Notes: generated from the sequence alone by a model not told the origin. Positions 51,397 to 61,159 are shown, counted from the stretch's first letter. The stretch is 64,000 nt of DNA from Rhizobium sp. ACO-34A (GCA_002600635.1 CP021371.1:2731001-2795000), one strand, 5' to 3'. A program made the numbers and translations.

Positions 51397-53886
51397 ATGA
51401 GTAACGGTTTCGACGACATTCCCTTCTTCGATGAGGAACCCGCGCCGCGCAAGCCGGCAGGCGGCGCACCCTCCGGTTCGGCCCCTGCGGCCGGCGGCCT
51501 TGGCATCGCCGCGCGCGCCATGGCCGCCCGCGATCAGGCCCGGAGCCCGGACTATCTCGCCGGCCTCAATCCGGAGCAGCGCGAGGCCGTCGAGACCACC
51601 GACGGCCCGGTTCTGGTGCTGGCCGGCGCCGGCACGGGCAAGACCCGCGTGCTCACCACCCGCATCGCCCATATCCTTGCGACCGGCCGCGCCTTCCCCT
51701 CGCAGATCCTTGCCGTGACCTTCACCAACAAGGCCGCGCGCGAGATGAAGGAACGCATCGGCCTGCTGGTCGGGGGCGCGGTCGAGGGCATGCCCTGGCT
51801 CGGCACCTTTCACTCGATCGGCGTCAAGCTGCTCCGCCGCCATGCCGAACTGGTAGGCCTCAACTCAGATTTCACCATCCTCGACACCGACGACGTGGTG
51901 CGCCTGATCAAGCAGTTGATCCAGGCGGAAGGCATCGACGACAAGCGTTGGCCGGCCAAGCAGTTCGCCGCCATGATCGACGGCTGGAAGAACAAGGCGC
52001 TCGACCCCTCGCAGATTCCCGAAGGCGACGCCCGCGCCTTCGCCAACGGCAAGGGCCGCGAACTTTACGCGGCCTACCAGAACCGCCTGAAATCACTGAA
52101 CGCCTGCGATTTCGGCGACCTGCTGCTGCACCCGATCCGCATGTTCCGTATGAACCCTGATGTGCTGAAGGACTATCACCAGAAATTCCGCTATATCCTC
52201 GTCGACGAATATCAGGACACCAACACGGCGCAGTACATGTGGCTGCGCCTGCTCGCGCAGCGCCCGCAGGGCGTTCCGCAGAACGTCTGCTGCGTCGGCG
52301 ACGACGACCAGTCGATTTACGGCTGGCGCGGTGCGGAGGTGGACAACATCCTGCGCTTCGAGAAGGATTTCCCCGGCGCCAAGGTCATCAAGCTGGAGCG
52401 TAACTACCGCTCGACCGAGCACATTCTGGGTGCCGCCGGCCACCTGATCGCCCACAACGAGGGCCGTCTCGGCAAGACGCTGTTCACCGACCGTCGGGAA
52501 CCCGACGATGAAAAGGTCGTCGTCCATGCCGCATGGGACAGTGAAGAGGAAGCCCGAGCCGTCGGCGAGGTGATCGAACAGCTTCAGCGCGGCGATGGTG
52601 ACGGCAAGAAGCACAATCTCAACGACATGGCGATCCTCGTCCGCGCTTCCTTCCAGATGCGCGAGTTCGAAGATCGGTTCGTGACGCTTGGCCTGAACTA
52701 CCGGGTCGTCGGTGGTCCGCGCTTCTACGAGCGCCTCGAAATCCGCGACGCCATGGCCTATTTCCGGCTCGTCTGCCAGCCTGCCGACGACCTCGCCTTC
52801 GAGCGTATCGTCAACACGCCGAAGCGCGGCCTTGGCGACACGACGATCCGCACCCTGCACGATTATGCCCGCGCCCGCGACGTCCCCATGCTCGCCGCGG
52901 CCAGTGACCTCATCGAGACGGACGAACTGAAGCCGAAGGCCCGAAAGGCGCTTTTCGACGTGATTCAGACGTTCAGGAGATGGCAGGAACTGCTTGAAAC
53001 GACTCCACATACCGAGCTTGCCGAACAGATCCTGGAAGAATCCGGCTACACAGACATGTGGAAGAACGACAAGTCGGCGGAAGCCCCCGGGCGCCTCGAA
53101 AACCTGAAGGAACTCATCCGCTCGATGGAAGCCTTCGAATCGATGCGCGGCTTCCTCGAACACGTTTCGCTGGTCATGGATGCCGAACAGAACGAGGACA
53201 TGGATGCCGTGTCGATCATGACGCTGCATTCAGCCAAGGGACTGGAATTCGACACCGTCTTTCTGCCCGGCTGGGAGGAAGGCCTTTTCCCCCACCAGCG
53301 GGCTCTGGATGAAGGTGGCCGTTCCGGCCTCGAGGAAGAACGTCGCCTCGCCTATGTCGGCATCACCCGTGCCAAGCGCCGCTGCCATATCTGGTTCGTC
53401 TCGAACCGGCGCATCCACGGCCTCTGGCAGTCGACCATGCCTTCGCGCTTCCTCGACGAGCTGCCGGTCACCCATGTGGAGGTCGCCCAGACCGAACAGT
53501 CCTATGGCGGCTACGGTCGCGGCGGCTATGGCCAGTCGCGTTTCGACAAGGCCGAGCCCTTCCAGAACAGCTATTCCACTCCGGGCTGGAAGCGGGCGCA
53601 GCAGAACAGGACCGACGCCACCCGCGACAACTGGGGCAGCCGCTCCGGCCATGCCGTCGAACGCATCGGTTACGGTGAGAGCGGTCCCCGCGCCCGTACC
53701 ATCGACGGCGAACTGGTGGCGAAATCGGTAGCCGATACGCCGTCGAAATTCGTGGTCGGCGACCGCGTGTTCCACATCAAATTCGGCAACGGAAACGTGG
53801 CGGCGATCGAAGGCAACAAGCTGACGATCGACTTCGACCGCGCCGGCGAAAAACGCGTACTCGACGGCTTCGTCGAGAAAGTTTGA
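51397..53886 (+). CDS. uvrD: UvrD/PcrA-type ATP-dependent helicase
   Basis: SF1A DNA helicase of 829 aa for nucleotide excision and mismatch repair. Motifs: LNPEQREAVETTDGPVLVLA then GAGTGKT (Walker A), GTFHSIGVKLLRRH (Ib), YILVDEYQDTN (Walker B), VGDDDQSIYGWRGA (III), LERNYRSTEHIL (IV), SIMTLHSAKGLEFDTVFLPG (V), AYVGITRAKRRCHI (VI). The N-terminal 45 residues and the C-terminal Gly/Tyr-rich region (about 700-760) are variable; a Tudor-like fold (FVVGDRVFHIKFGNGNVAAI) ends the protein. Start ATG at 51397 is chosen over TTG 51388. Confidence 0.95.
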   Translation: MSNGFDDIPFFDEEPAPRKPAGGAPSGSAPAAGGLGIAARAMAARDQARSPDYLAGLNPEQREAVETTDGPVLVLAGAGTGKTRVLTTRIAHILATGRAFPSQILAVTFTNKAAREMKERIGLLVGGAVEGMPWLGTFHSIGVKLLRRHAELVGLNSDFTILDTDDVVRLIKQLIQAEGIDDKRWPAKQFAAMIDGWKNKALDPSQIPEGDARAFANGKGRELYAAYQNRLKSLNACDFGDLLLHPIRMFRMNPDVLKDYHQKFRYILVDEYQDTNTAQYMWLRLLAQRPQGVPQNVCCVGDDDQSIYGWRGAEVDNILRFEKDFPGAKVIKLERNYRSTEHILGAAGHLIAHNEGRLGKTLFTDRREPDDEKVVVHAAWDSEEEARAVGEVIEQLQRGDGDGKKHNLNDMAILVRASFQMREFEDRFVTLGLNYRVVGGPRFYERLEIRDAMAYFRLVCQPADDLAFERIVNTPKRGLGDTTIRTLHDYARARDVPMLAAASDLIETDELKPKARKALFDVIQTFRRWQELLETTPHTELAEQILEESGYTDMWKNDKSAEAPGRLENLKELIRSMEAFESMRGFLEHVSLVMDAEQNEDMDAVSIMTLHSAKGLEFDTVFLPGWEEGLFPHQRALDEGGRSGLEEERRLAYVGITRAKRRCHIWFVSNRRIHGLWQSTMPSRFLDELPVTHVEVAQTEQSYGGYGRGGYGQSRFDKAEPFQNSYSTPGWKRAQQNRTDATRDNWGSRSGHAVERIGYGESGPRARTIDGELVAKSVADTPSKFVVGDRVFHIKFGNGNVAAIEGNKLTIDFDRAGEKRVLDGFVEKV

Positions 53887-53914
53887 GACGCCCGTTTCTC
53901 CAATTCCAGAAACG

Positions 53915-53943
53915 AAAATAGCCGCGAGACGCGGCTATTTTTC
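53915..53943 (+). terminator. Rho-independent terminator of uvrD
   Basis: AAATAGCCGC and GCGGCTATTT form a perfect 10-bp stem, flanked by A and T runs, 30 bases after the uvrD stop. It can also serve the converging DUF6074 gene. Confidence 0.88.
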
Positions 53944-53979
53944 TTTGAAGACATCAAGTCTGGAAAGGCTGTCGGCTTA

Positions 53980-54258
53980 TCAACCGCGCGCTTCTTCACC
54001 ACGGTGAAGCCACATCAGTTCGGCCTGAACGGCAGCCTGGAAATCCATGATTTCGGTGCGCATTTCTTCTTCGGGGCATCCCAGGGCAAGCAGTTCGTCG
54101 CCAAGCGCGCGGCAAACGGAACGCCAGTATTTGACCGCATGGTGGCCGTTCAACCGGTCGAGTTCCACGGCGGAGCGGCGAATCAGATCGCGGCGGCCGG
54201 TCAGCGGAAAGAAGGCGATGGATGGGGCAGTCTGGCCGTTGGCGGCGAAATCACTCAT
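53980..54258 (-). CDS. DUF6074 family protein
   Basis: Small soluble protein of about 92 aa (MSDFAANGQTAPSIAFFPLT), resembling DUF6074, a family of short proteins widespread in Rhizobiales. It has the typical FFPLTGRRDLIRRSAVELDR segment, conserved HAVKYWRSVCRALGDELLAL and an AAVQAELM end. ATG at 54258 is preferred since AAGGA lies 8 bases upstream; the ATG at 54267 has AAGG directly abutting it. Function unknown. Confidence 0.75.
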   Translation of the reverse strand: MSDFAANGQTAPSIAFFPLTGRRDLIRRSAVELDRLNGHHAVKYWRSVCRALGDELLALGCPEEEMRTEIMDFQAAVQAELMWLHRGEEARG

Positions 54259-54402
54259 ACGAAGCATCCTTACGTTACGATATGTGTGTAAGGTCCATAT
54301 GGTTAACGTTCGGTTTCGCCCTCAGATTTCATGGGTTCGGCAGCACTCCCCGGGCATTCGCGCCCGGGGAGAACGGCTCCTCGCTTTTTTGGCAAAGGTG
54401 GA

Positions 54403-56721
54403 TCAGGGCAAGGTGAAGGCCATGACGTAGTCGCCCGGCTTGGTGCCGACCGATCCGTGACCACCGGCGACCATCACGACATACTGCTTGCCGTCATCGA
54501 GAGCATAGGTCATCGGCGTCGCCTGCCCGCCAGCCGGCAGCCTTGCCTTCCACAGTTCGTGGCCCGTGGTCAGGTCATAGGCCCTGAGGTAGTTGTCGAC
54601 CGCCGCCCCAAGGAACGCGACGCCCCCCTTGGTGATCATCGGCCCACCGATACCGGGCACGCCGACCTTGAAGGGCAACGGCAGCGGCGTCATGTCCATC
54701 ACTGTGCCGTTCCTGTGCTTGTAGGCGATCTGGCCGGTGCGAAGATCGACGCCAGCAACATACCCCCATGGCGGCGCCTGGCAGGGAATGCCGAGCGGCG
54801 AGAGGAACGGCCCCATATACACACCGTAGGGTGCGCCATCATTGCGGTTCAGCCCCTGCTCCGATCCCTTCTCGTCCTGCCCGCGCGGCGGAACTTCGGC
54901 ACGCGGCACCAGCCGCGAGGTGAAGGAAAGATAGGTCGGCATGCCAAACATCACCTGCCGTTCCGGATCGACAGCGACCGAACCCCAGTTGAAGGTGCCG
55001 AAATTGCCGGGATAGACAAGCGTTCCCTGCAGGGAGGGAGGCGTGTACTGCCCTTCGTATTTTAGCTTGTGGAATGCGATGCGGCACGCCATCTGGTCGA
55101 TCAGCGTCACGCCCCACATGTTCTTTTCTTCCAGCTTTGGCGGCCGGAAGCTCAAGGCGGAAAGCGGCTGCGTCGGCGAGGAGAAGTCGCCTTCCACCGC
55201 ACCGCCCGGCGCCGGCTGTTCGCTGACCGGAATAATTGGCTCGCCGGTTCTCCGGTCAAGTACGTATAGGTCGCCCTGCTTGGTCGGCCCGACGAGCGCC
55301 GGCACTGGTGTACCGTCCGGCTGTGTAATGTCGAGCAGCACCGGCTGGGCTGGAACGTCCATGTCCCAGAGATCGTGGTGGACAGTCTGGCGTACCCAGC
55401 GGTCTGCTCCGGTCTTGATGTCGAGCGCCACGATGGACGAGGAGTATTTTTCCACGTTTTCGCTGCGGCCGATGCCGATCTGGTCCGGCACCTGATTGCC
55501 GAGCGGGATATAGACGAGACCTAGCTGTTCATCGACCGAGAAGACCGACCAGCTGTTCGGGGAATTGGCCGTATAGGTCTCTCCCGGACCGATTGGCTGG
55601 GTCCGGCCCGGATTTCCGCTGTCCCAGTTCCAGATCAGGGCGCCGGTATGCACGTCATAGGCGCGGATGACGCCGGATTGCTCCTGCGTCGAATAATTGT
55701 CGTTCACCGCCCCGCCGATGATGATCTTGCCATCCGCGATCGCCGGCGGCGACGTGGAGTAATAGTAACCGGCGGGATTGTACGGCATGCCGGTTTCGAG
55801 ATGCAGGACACCGTTTTCGGCAAAGCTCGTGCATATCTTGCCGCTCTCGGCATCGAGCGCGATTAGGCGCGCATCCGACGTCGGCAGATAAACGCGGGTG
55901 GCGCATTCTGCTCCGGCAGTCGCAGCCGGATCGGCATAATAGGTGACACCACGGCAGGTCTGGTGCTGCCGGTCGGGGTTCAGCCCGACATTCGGATCGT
56001 ATTTCCAGACCTCCTTGCCCGTGGCAGCATCGAGCGCGATTGCCCAGTTGTGCGGTGTGCAGAGATAGAGCCGGTTTCCGACCTTGAGCGGCGTCACCTG
56101 ATAGGTGGTCTCTCCAACATCCCCCGGCTGTTTGACGTCGCCGGTCTGGTAGGTCCATGCGACCTTCAGGTCCTTCACGTTTTCAGTGGTGATCTGCGTC
56201 AGCGGTGAGTAGCGCTGACCGAAGGGCGTGCGCCCGTACTGATGCCATTCGGCATCCGCCACCTCTCCGCCATAGGCCGGGGTCTGGACCACCGCCTCGG
56301 TTGGCAGGGCACCCTCCTTGTCCAGGGGGTCGATGGTGAGAGAATAACCTGCGACGATCAGCGCAATCAGCACCGGAATGCCAACCGGCCAGAGCGAGGC
56401 ATCGCCACCGTTCAGACGTCGGCGAACGGCAGGCAGGAGAAGCAGGAAGGCGAGCAGGATGACCAACCCTCCCCGCGTCCCGAGCTGCCACCAGTCGAAG
56501 CCGACCTCCAGAATGGCCCAGCCGAGCGTGGCGAGAATGAAGAGCCCGTAGAGCCAAAGCGCCGCCTTGCGACGCATGAGAAGCAGGATTGCGGTGAGGA
56601 TGAAGACGATGCCGGCTGCAAGATAGAAGGGGCTGCCGGACAAGGCGACCAGCTCGACGCCGCCGATGGCGAGTACGAGCCCGATTGCGCCGAACAGGAC
56701 GGCGGTGAGGACAATGATCAT
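54403..56721 (-). CDS. Membrane-bound PQQ-dependent glucose/quinate/shikimate dehydrogenase
   Basis: Quinoprotein of 772 aa oxidising glucose (or quinate/shikimate) in the periplasm and passing electrons to ubiquinone. Five hydrophobic N-terminal helices (about residues 3-140) anchor it. The catalytic domain is an eight-bladed propeller with PQQ-dehydrogenase repeats: YSPLTQITTENVKDLKVAWT, then LYLCTPHNWAIALDAATGKE, TCRGVTYYAD, VHHDLWDMDVPAQPVLLDIT, and FGTFNWGSVAVDPERQVMFG. PQQ is not made by anything in the window. Specificity between glucose (gcd) and quinate (quiA) cannot be decided. Monocistronic. Confidence 0.93.
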   Translation of the reverse strand: MIIVLTAVLFGAIGLVLAIGGVELVALSGSPFYLAAGIVFILTAILLLMRRKAALWLYGLFILATLGWAILEVGFDWWQLGTRGGLVILLAFLLLLPAVRRRLNGGDASLWPVGIPVLIALIVAGYSLTIDPLDKEGALPTEAVVQTPAYGGEVADAEWHQYGRTPFGQRYSPLTQITTENVKDLKVAWTYQTGDVKQPGDVGETTYQVTPLKVGNRLYLCTPHNWAIALDAATGKEVWKYDPNVGLNPDRQHQTCRGVTYYADPAATAGAECATRVYLPTSDARLIALDAESGKICTSFAENGVLHLETGMPYNPAGYYYSTSPPAIADGKIIIGGAVNDNYSTQEQSGVIRAYDVHTGALIWNWDSGNPGRTQPIGPGETYTANSPNSWSVFSVDEQLGLVYIPLGNQVPDQIGIGRSENVEKYSSSIVALDIKTGADRWVRQTVHHDLWDMDVPAQPVLLDITQPDGTPVPALVGPTKQGDLYVLDRRTGEPIIPVSEQPAPGGAVEGDFSSPTQPLSALSFRPPKLEEKNMWGVTLIDQMACRIAFHKLKYEGQYTPPSLQGTLVYPGNFGTFNWGSVAVDPERQVMFGMPTYLSFTSRLVPRAEVPPRGQDEKGSEQGLNRNDGAPYGVYMGPFLSPLGIPCQAPPWGYVAGVDLRTGQIAYKHRNGTVMDMTPLPLPFKVGVPGIGGPMITKGGVAFLGAAVDNYLRAYDLTTGHELWKARLPAGGQATPMTYALDDGKQYVVMVAGGHGSVGTKPGDYVMAFTLP

Positions 56722-57124
56722 GTCGCTTCCAATTCGTTATGAAAATGACCCGGACGCTGCGAGTGCACGCACTCGCCACGGCGCAAACGCGACAGCCGTG
56801 TTTTTGTTCCATCCGAATTGATATTTGTCTGGTCGCCGAAAACAGGGCGTTGCTGCGCAAACACGAAAAGAGCTGTACCGCCCCTTGGTGGGGCGAACAT
56901 GCGAGGTCAAATCCACTGTTCCAGGGACATGCTGCATCCAGATAAATCCAGTGGCAGCAGTACTTTCGGCGTGTCGTCATCCATCACCGAAGCGAAATGT
57001 CCGGATCCGCGTCACGGAACCAGACCCACGCATCGCGAAAGACAGAGGACAACGCACCCCCGCCCTTGATCCCGCCGCCACGGCTTGCCATCTTGCGACG
57101 CATAAAGACAAGAAGGGAACGACA
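56722..57124. other. Intergenic region between gcd-like gene and pncA
   Basis: About 400 bases of divergent promoter region without a convincing gene. It contains a CGCCCC/GGGGCG hairpin with a TTGGT loop (56879-56895). I see no tRNA or repeat family here. The pncA ribosome site AAGGGA is at its right end. Confidence 0.45.
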
Positions 57125-57751
57125 ATGACCAAGGCTCTGCTGCTGATCGACATCCAGAACGGTTTCTGCCCCGGCGGGAACCTGCCGGTAGCGGATGGCG
57201 ACAAGGTGGTGCCGGTTGCCAATGCGCTGATGGCGAGCGGCCGCTACACGCTGATCGTCGCCTCGCAGGACTGGCACCCGGCCAATCACGGCAGCTTTGC
57301 CTCACAGCATCCCGGCAAGGCGCCCTTCGAAATGGGAGAGCTTTCCGGCCAGCCGCAGATGATGTGGCCGGACCATTGCGTGCAGGGCAGCAGCGACGCC
57401 GAATTCCATCCCGCCCTCGACACATCCGCCATCGATTACGTGCAGCGCAAGGGGCAGGATCCTGCCGTCGACAGCTATTCCGCCTTTCGCGACAACGACC
57501 GCTCCGCCCTGACCGGCCTCGACGGTTATCTTCGGGAAAACGGCGTCAGCGAACTCGACATCATGGGTCTCGCTACGGATTACTGCGTCAGGTTTTCCGT
57601 GCTCGACGCTCTGGAAATGCTGCCCGATGTCACCGTGCGCTTCATCGAGGACGGCTCCCGCGGCATCGACCCAGACGGCGTGAAGGCAGCCATCGCAGAG
57701 ATGAAGGCCGCCGGCGCCGAGATCGTAAGCAGCGCTGATATAATCGTTTGA
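57125..57751 (+). CDS. pncA: Bifunctional nicotinamidase/pyrazinamidase
   Basis: Deamidates nicotinamide to nicotinate in NAD salvage. The 208-aa cysteine hydrolase begins MTKALLLIDIQNGFCPGGNL. The catalytic triad is visible as D9 (LIDIQ), K109 (VQRKGQD) and C154 (ATDYCVRF); metal ligands D49, H51 and H55 lie in SQDWHPANHGS. The cis-peptide GLATDYCV motif is present and the length is normal. AGGGA lies 7 bases before the ATG. It stands ahead of panC with an 85-base gap and may share a transcript of cofactor genes. Confidence 0.94.
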   Translation: MTKALLLIDIQNGFCPGGNLPVADGDKVVPVANALMASGRYTLIVASQDWHPANHGSFASQHPGKAPFEMGELSGQPQMMWPDHCVQGSSDAEFHPALDTSAIDYVQRKGQDPAVDSYSAFRDNDRSALTGLDGYLRENGVSELDIMGLATDYCVRFSVLDALEMLPDVTVRFIEDGSRGIDPDGVKAAIAEMKAAGAEIVSSADIIV

Positions 57752-57836
57752 GAAAACGCTCCAACCGATTCAACACATTGCCTTTTCGCAGGAACGGCGC
57801 TAGTGCAGCGCGTCGCGTCAATCGGGAGGAGCCGAT

Positions 57837-58709
57837 ATGGAGACCGTCACCACTATTTCCGCCCTCCGGCAGCGGCTCGGCCCCCATCGCCGGGCCTCCC
57901 GCGACATCGGCTTCGTGCCGACCATGGGCTATCTGCATCAAGGCCATATGAGCCTTGTCGAGCGCTCCCGCGCGGAAAACGACGTCACCGTCGTGTCGAT
58001 CTTCGTCAACCCGCTGCAGTTCGGCAAAAACGAGGATCTCGACCGATATCCCCGTGATCTTCCCCGCGACAGCATGATGCTGGAACTGGCAGGGGTCGAT
58101 TTCCTGTTCGCCCCACGTGTCGAGGACATGTATCCGCGCCCGATGGAAACCGTGGTCGACGTCCCGAAACTCGGCTCCGAACTGGAAGGTGAGGCCCGCC
58201 CCGGCCATTTCGCCGGTGTCGCGACCGTGGTCACCAAGCTCTTCAACATCGTCCAGCCCCATGCGGCCTATTTCGGCGAGAAGGACTACCAGCAGGTGGC
58301 CGTCATCCGCCGCATGGTCGAGGACCTCGCATTGCCGGTCCGGGTCGTTCCCGTGCCGACGGTGCGCGAGACGGATGGCCTCGCCTGCTCTTCGCGCAAC
58401 GTCTACCTTTCGGAACAGGAACGGGCGGCAGCCGTCATCGTGCCGAAAGCGCTTGAGGAAGCGGCGCGACTTCGCACGCTCGGCCTCAGTGATCCCTCCG
58501 AAATGGAGCGCGCTCTCTCCGCCTTCATCGCCGCCGAGCCTCTGGCGACGCCGGAAGTCGTGGCGGTGCGTCACCCGGATACGCTGTTGCCGCTTTCGAC
58601 CCTCGACGGTCCTTTCCTCGTCCTTCTTTACGTCCGCGTTGGCAAGACGAAGCTGCTCGACAACCGCGTCATCGGCAACGGCTCGGCAAAAGGCAGGGAG
58701 GCCGCCTGA
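57837..58709 (+). CDS. panC: Pantothenate synthetase
   Basis: Joins pantoate and beta-alanine with ATP to make pantothenate, the last step of vitamin B5 synthesis. The 290-aa enzyme has the nucleotidyltransferase signature [16 protein letters not shown] (about residues 25-42), [56 protein letters not shown] and the KMSKS-like [20 protein letters not shown] precedes the ATG. panB begins one base after its stop codon, so panC-panB form an operon. Confidence 0.96.
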   Translation: METVTTISALRQRLGPHRRASRDIGFVPTMGYLHQGHMSLVERSRAENDVTVVSIFVNPLQFGKNEDLDRYPRDLPRDSMMLELAGVDFLFAPRVEDMYPRPMETVVDVPKLGSELEGEARPGHFAGVATVVTKLFNIVQPHAAYFGEKDYQQVAVIRRMVEDLALPVRVVPVPTVRETDGLACSSRNVYLSEQERAAAVIVPKALEEAARLRTLGLSDPSEMERALSAFIAAEPLATPEVVAVRHPDTLLPLSTLDGPFLVLLYVRVGKTKLLDNRVIGNGSAKGREAA

Positions 58710-58710
58710 A

Positions 58711-59538
58711 ATGAGCACACCACCCCGCCAGAAGCGCCTCACGCCCGCCGACCTCCTCGCGCTGAAGGGCAATCGCCCCGTCGTGTCGCTGACCGCCTAC
58801 ACGACACCGATGGCGCGCCTGCTTGATCCGCATTGCGATTTCCTGCTGGTCGGAGATAGTCTTGGCATGGTGCTCTACGGCATGGACACCACCGTCGGCG
58901 TGACCATGGAAATGATGATCGCCCACGGCCAGGCCGTCATGCGTGGCGTCTCCCGCGCCTGCGTCATCATCGACATGCCCTTCGGTTCCTATCAGGAATC
59001 GAAGGAACAGGCCTTCCGCTCGGCCGCCCGCATCATGAAGGAAACCGGCTGCGACGGCGTGAAGCTGGAAGGCGGCGCGGAAATGGCCGAGACCGTAGCC
59101 TTTCTCGTCGAGCGCGGCATACCGGTGCTCGGTCATGTCGGGCTGATGCCACAGCAGGTCAACACATCGGGCGGCTACCGCTCCAAGGGCCATAGCGAGA
59201 AGGAGGCGGACAAGATCCGCCGCGATGCCCGCGCCATCGACGAGGCCGGCGCCTTCGCTATCGTCATCGAAGGCACGGTCGAACCGCTAGCCCGAGAGAT
59301 CAGCGGCTCCGTATCGGCCGCCACCATCGGCATCGGCGCGTCTCCGGCCTGCGACGGCCAGATCCTCGTCTCCGACGACATGCTCGGCCTCTTTAACGAC
59401 TTCAAGCCGCGCTTCGTCAAACACTATGCCGAACTTGCGCAAGTTATATCGAGGGCTGCCGAAGACTATGCCGGCGAAGTCCGCACCCGCGCCTTTCCCG
59501 GTCCCGAGCACACATTCCAGCCGCGTCCGAAAAGCTGA
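58711..59538 (+). CDS. panB: 3-methyl-2-oxobutanoate hydroxymethyltransferase
   Basis: First committed step of pantothenate synthesis: transfers a hydroxymethyl group from methylene-tetrahydrofolate to ketoisovalerate, a branched-chain amino acid intermediate. The 275-aa TIM barrel has [40 protein letters not shown] (metal Asp), [80 protein letters not shown] and [18 protein letters not shown]. The ATG at 58711 has AGGGAGG upstream; in-frame codons further upstream overlap panC and are not part of the protein. A palindromic element follows the stop by 4 bases. Confidence 0.96.
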   Translation: MSTPPRQKRLTPADLLALKGNRPVVSLTAYTTPMARLLDPHCDFLLVGDSLGMVLYGMDTTVGVTMEMMIAHGQAVMRGVSRACVIIDMPFGSYQESKEQAFRSAARIMKETGCDGVKLEGGAEMAETVAFLVERGIPVLGHVGLMPQQVNTSGGYRSKGHSEKEADKIRRDARAIDEAGAFAIVIEGTVEPLAREISGSVSAATIGIGASPACDGQILVSDDMLGLFNDFKPRFVKHYAELAQVISRAAEDYAGEVRTRAFPGPEHTFQPRPKS

Positions 59539-59542
59539 CGGC

Positions 59543-59811
59543 CTAGGGTCCAAACTCAATCAGGATAGGTGTTCTGCGCGTCGCATCTTGGGCCTGAGTA
59601 GGAGGAAAGGTGCAGGAAATGCGGATCATTTTCAAACCTTTCCGACGCCCGCAGGCCCAAGATACGGCGTGCCCAAAGGGTTGGTCTGGATGGGCCGCCT
59701 GATTGCGAACAATGCTCGGCAAGGCCACCCGGCCTTGCCGAGCATTGTTCACTGCCATTCAATCCCATCCAGACCAACAGAACACCTATCCTGATTGAGT
59801 TTGGACCCTAG
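59543..59811. repeat. MITE-like nested palindromic element
   Basis: A 269-bp non-coding element bounded by perfect 34-bp terminal inverted repeats (59543-59576 and 59778-59811), beginning CTAGGGTCCAAACTCAATCA. Inside are a 15-bp inverted pair (59680-59694 with 59764-59778) and a perfect 20-bp hairpin (59707-59726 with 59731-59750, loop ACCC). It contains no open frame for a transposase. CTAG at each outer end could be a target-site or part of the repeat, as in IS5-type elements. It lies between panB and the epimerase-like gene. I do not recognise the family; it behaves like a miniature inverted-repeat transposable element or a large transcribed hairpin. Confidence 0.82.
59577..59680. repeat. 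Inserted inner hairpin within the MITE-like element
   Basis: This 104-bp block interrupts the left arm: removing it makes the left arm continuous (GTTCTG joined to TTGGTCTGG) and fully symmetric with the right arm. It has its own inverted repeats: ATCTTGGGCCTG (59585-59596) with CAGGCCCAAGAT (59652-59663), extended outward with a few transition mismatches, and GGAAAGGT with ACCTTTCC nearer the centre. It looks like a second small palindromic element nested in the first. Confidence 0.7.
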
Positions 59812-59881
59812 CACCGTTCCGCGATTGAAAACTGTCATCTCCCGCCCCTATGGTACGCCACAGGAATCGAAGGGACCAGCC

Positions 59882-60751
59882 ATGCCGGAAATCGTCAGCA
59901 TCACCAATGATCGCCTTACCGTCGAGGTTTCCTCGTTTGGGGCGGAAATGCAGTCGCTTGTCTCGTCGGATGGCCGCTCATGGCTGTGGAACGGCGATGC
60001 TGCCTGGTGGTCTGGCCGTTCTCCAATTCTCTTTCCGATCGTCGGCAAGGCGCCGGACAACAAACTGACCATCGACGGCCGGCAGGTCGATATGGCGCAG
60101 CATGGCTTTGCCCGCCGCAACGACTTTGCGCTCGCGGGCCAGACGCAAACGAGTTGTGCGCACCGGTTGACGGCAACGGATGCGACGCGCGCCGTTTATC
60201 CCTTCGAATTCGCCCTCACACTGACCCATTCGCTCGACGGCAATGCGCTCACCGTTGCCGCCGAGGTCGAAAATCTGGACACGAAACCTATGCCCTTCGG
60301 GATAGGTTTCCACTCCGCCTTCCTGTGGCCTCTACCCGGTGCAGAAGGCAAGCAGCATATGGTGCTGCTCGCAAACCGGGCGGAACCGCCTTTGGCACGT
60401 CTTGAGGATGGACTTCTGCGTGCCGACCGCCTTCCTTCACCCTTCACCAAGGGGAAGCTGGAGATATCGCCTGAAATGTTCGTCGAAGACGCGATGATCT
60501 TCCCGGAGGGAACGGGAACAGCCCTCACTTATGGCGTCGAGGGCGGTGAGGCTCTGCGCTTCAGCTTCGAGAACCTGCCGAACCTCGCGCTCTGGACCAA
60601 GCCGGGCGCTCCCTTCCTTTGCGTGGAGCCCTGGCATGGCACGGCTGCGGCCATCGGCGCATCAGACGACATCACGGAACGGCCGTTCACGAAGATATTG
60701 CCTCCGGGCGAAAAGGCCCGTTTTGCCTTCACTGTCGAAATCCCCGGCTGA
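59882..60751 (+). CDS. Aldose 1-epimerase family protein
   Basis: Galactose-mutarotase-like enzyme of 289 aa (YeaD/LacX-type). It begins MPEIVSITNDRLTVEVSSFG, followed by SSDGRSWLWNGDAAWWSGRS, PILFPIVGKAPDNKLTIDGR, QHGFARRNDFAL (active-site His), PFGIGFHSAF (second His) and the C-terminal CVEPWHG and catalytic Glu region. Members interconvert anomers of hexoses or related sugars, or act on hexose-6-phosphates; this one cannot be assigned further. AAGGGA precedes the ATG. It is the first gene after the palindromic element. Confidence 0.88.
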   Translation: MPEIVSITNDRLTVEVSSFGAEMQSLVSSDGRSWLWNGDAAWWSGRSPILFPIVGKAPDNKLTIDGRQVDMAQHGFARRNDFALAGQTQTSCAHRLTATDATRAVYPFEFALTLTHSLDGNALTVAAEVENLDTKPMPFGIGFHSAFLWPLPGAEGKQHMVLLANRAEPPLARLEDGLLRADRLPSPFTKGKLEISPEMFVEDAMIFPEGTGTALTYGVEGGEALRFSFENLPNLALWTKPGAPFLCVEPWHGTAAAIGASDDITERPFTKILPPGEKARFAFTVEIPG

Positions 60752-60760
60752 CGCAGATCT

Positions 60761-61009
60761 TCAGGAGCCGACCGGGCGCTCAAGCTGGTAGATCGCATCG
60801 CCAAGGCTTTCGACTTGCCGGGCGAACAGCGCCTGGGCATCGTGCAGACCGCGATTGTAATGAAGCGCGCCGAGCGTGCCCGCCATGAACTCGATCAGAC
60901 TTTCCGCCTCGAAGCGTCCGAGTTTCAGGTCGTATTCCGCATCGACGTGCTTTTGCACCGCCGTGACCAGCACGGCCAGCTGCTCGGGTGAAAAATCGGG
61001 CTCGGCCAT
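60761..61009 (-). CDS. DUF2164 family protein
   Basis: Small soluble protein of 82 aa (MAEPDFSPEQLAVLVTAVQK start). It fits DUF2164: predicted helices with KHVDAEYDLKLGRFEAESLI, then EFMAGTLGALHYNRGLHDAQ, ALFARQVESLGDAIYQLERP, the last part matching the family YN.G..DA pattern. Function is unknown. It converges with the epimerase gene with a 9-base gap and is divergent from azlC. Confidence 0.82.
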   Translation of the reverse strand: MAEPDFSPEQLAVLVTAVQKHVDAEYDLKLGRFEAESLIEFMAGTLGALHYNRGLHDAQALFARQVESLGDAIYQLERPVGS

Positions 61010-61159
61010 CCGTCGGCGTTCCTTTCGTTCAAGAAATCCCCGACGTCTTGCGCGAGGTAATGATCGCGATCAATTCCGCGCGATAAACCATCACGCGAAT
61101 TGGCTTGTGTATCAGTACCTATTGCGACAGTGAAAAACCGATGACAACAGAGACGAACC

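Noticed and set aside
58117..58710. Possible 198-residue N-terminal extension of PanB
   Set aside because: It lies entirely inside panC in another frame, is Arg/Ser-rich, and panB has a strong ribosome site and normal length from 58711.
59543..59811. Reading the palindromic element as coding for a short protein
   Set aside because: The open frames within it are mirror images produced by the inverted repeats and have no start context or known domain.
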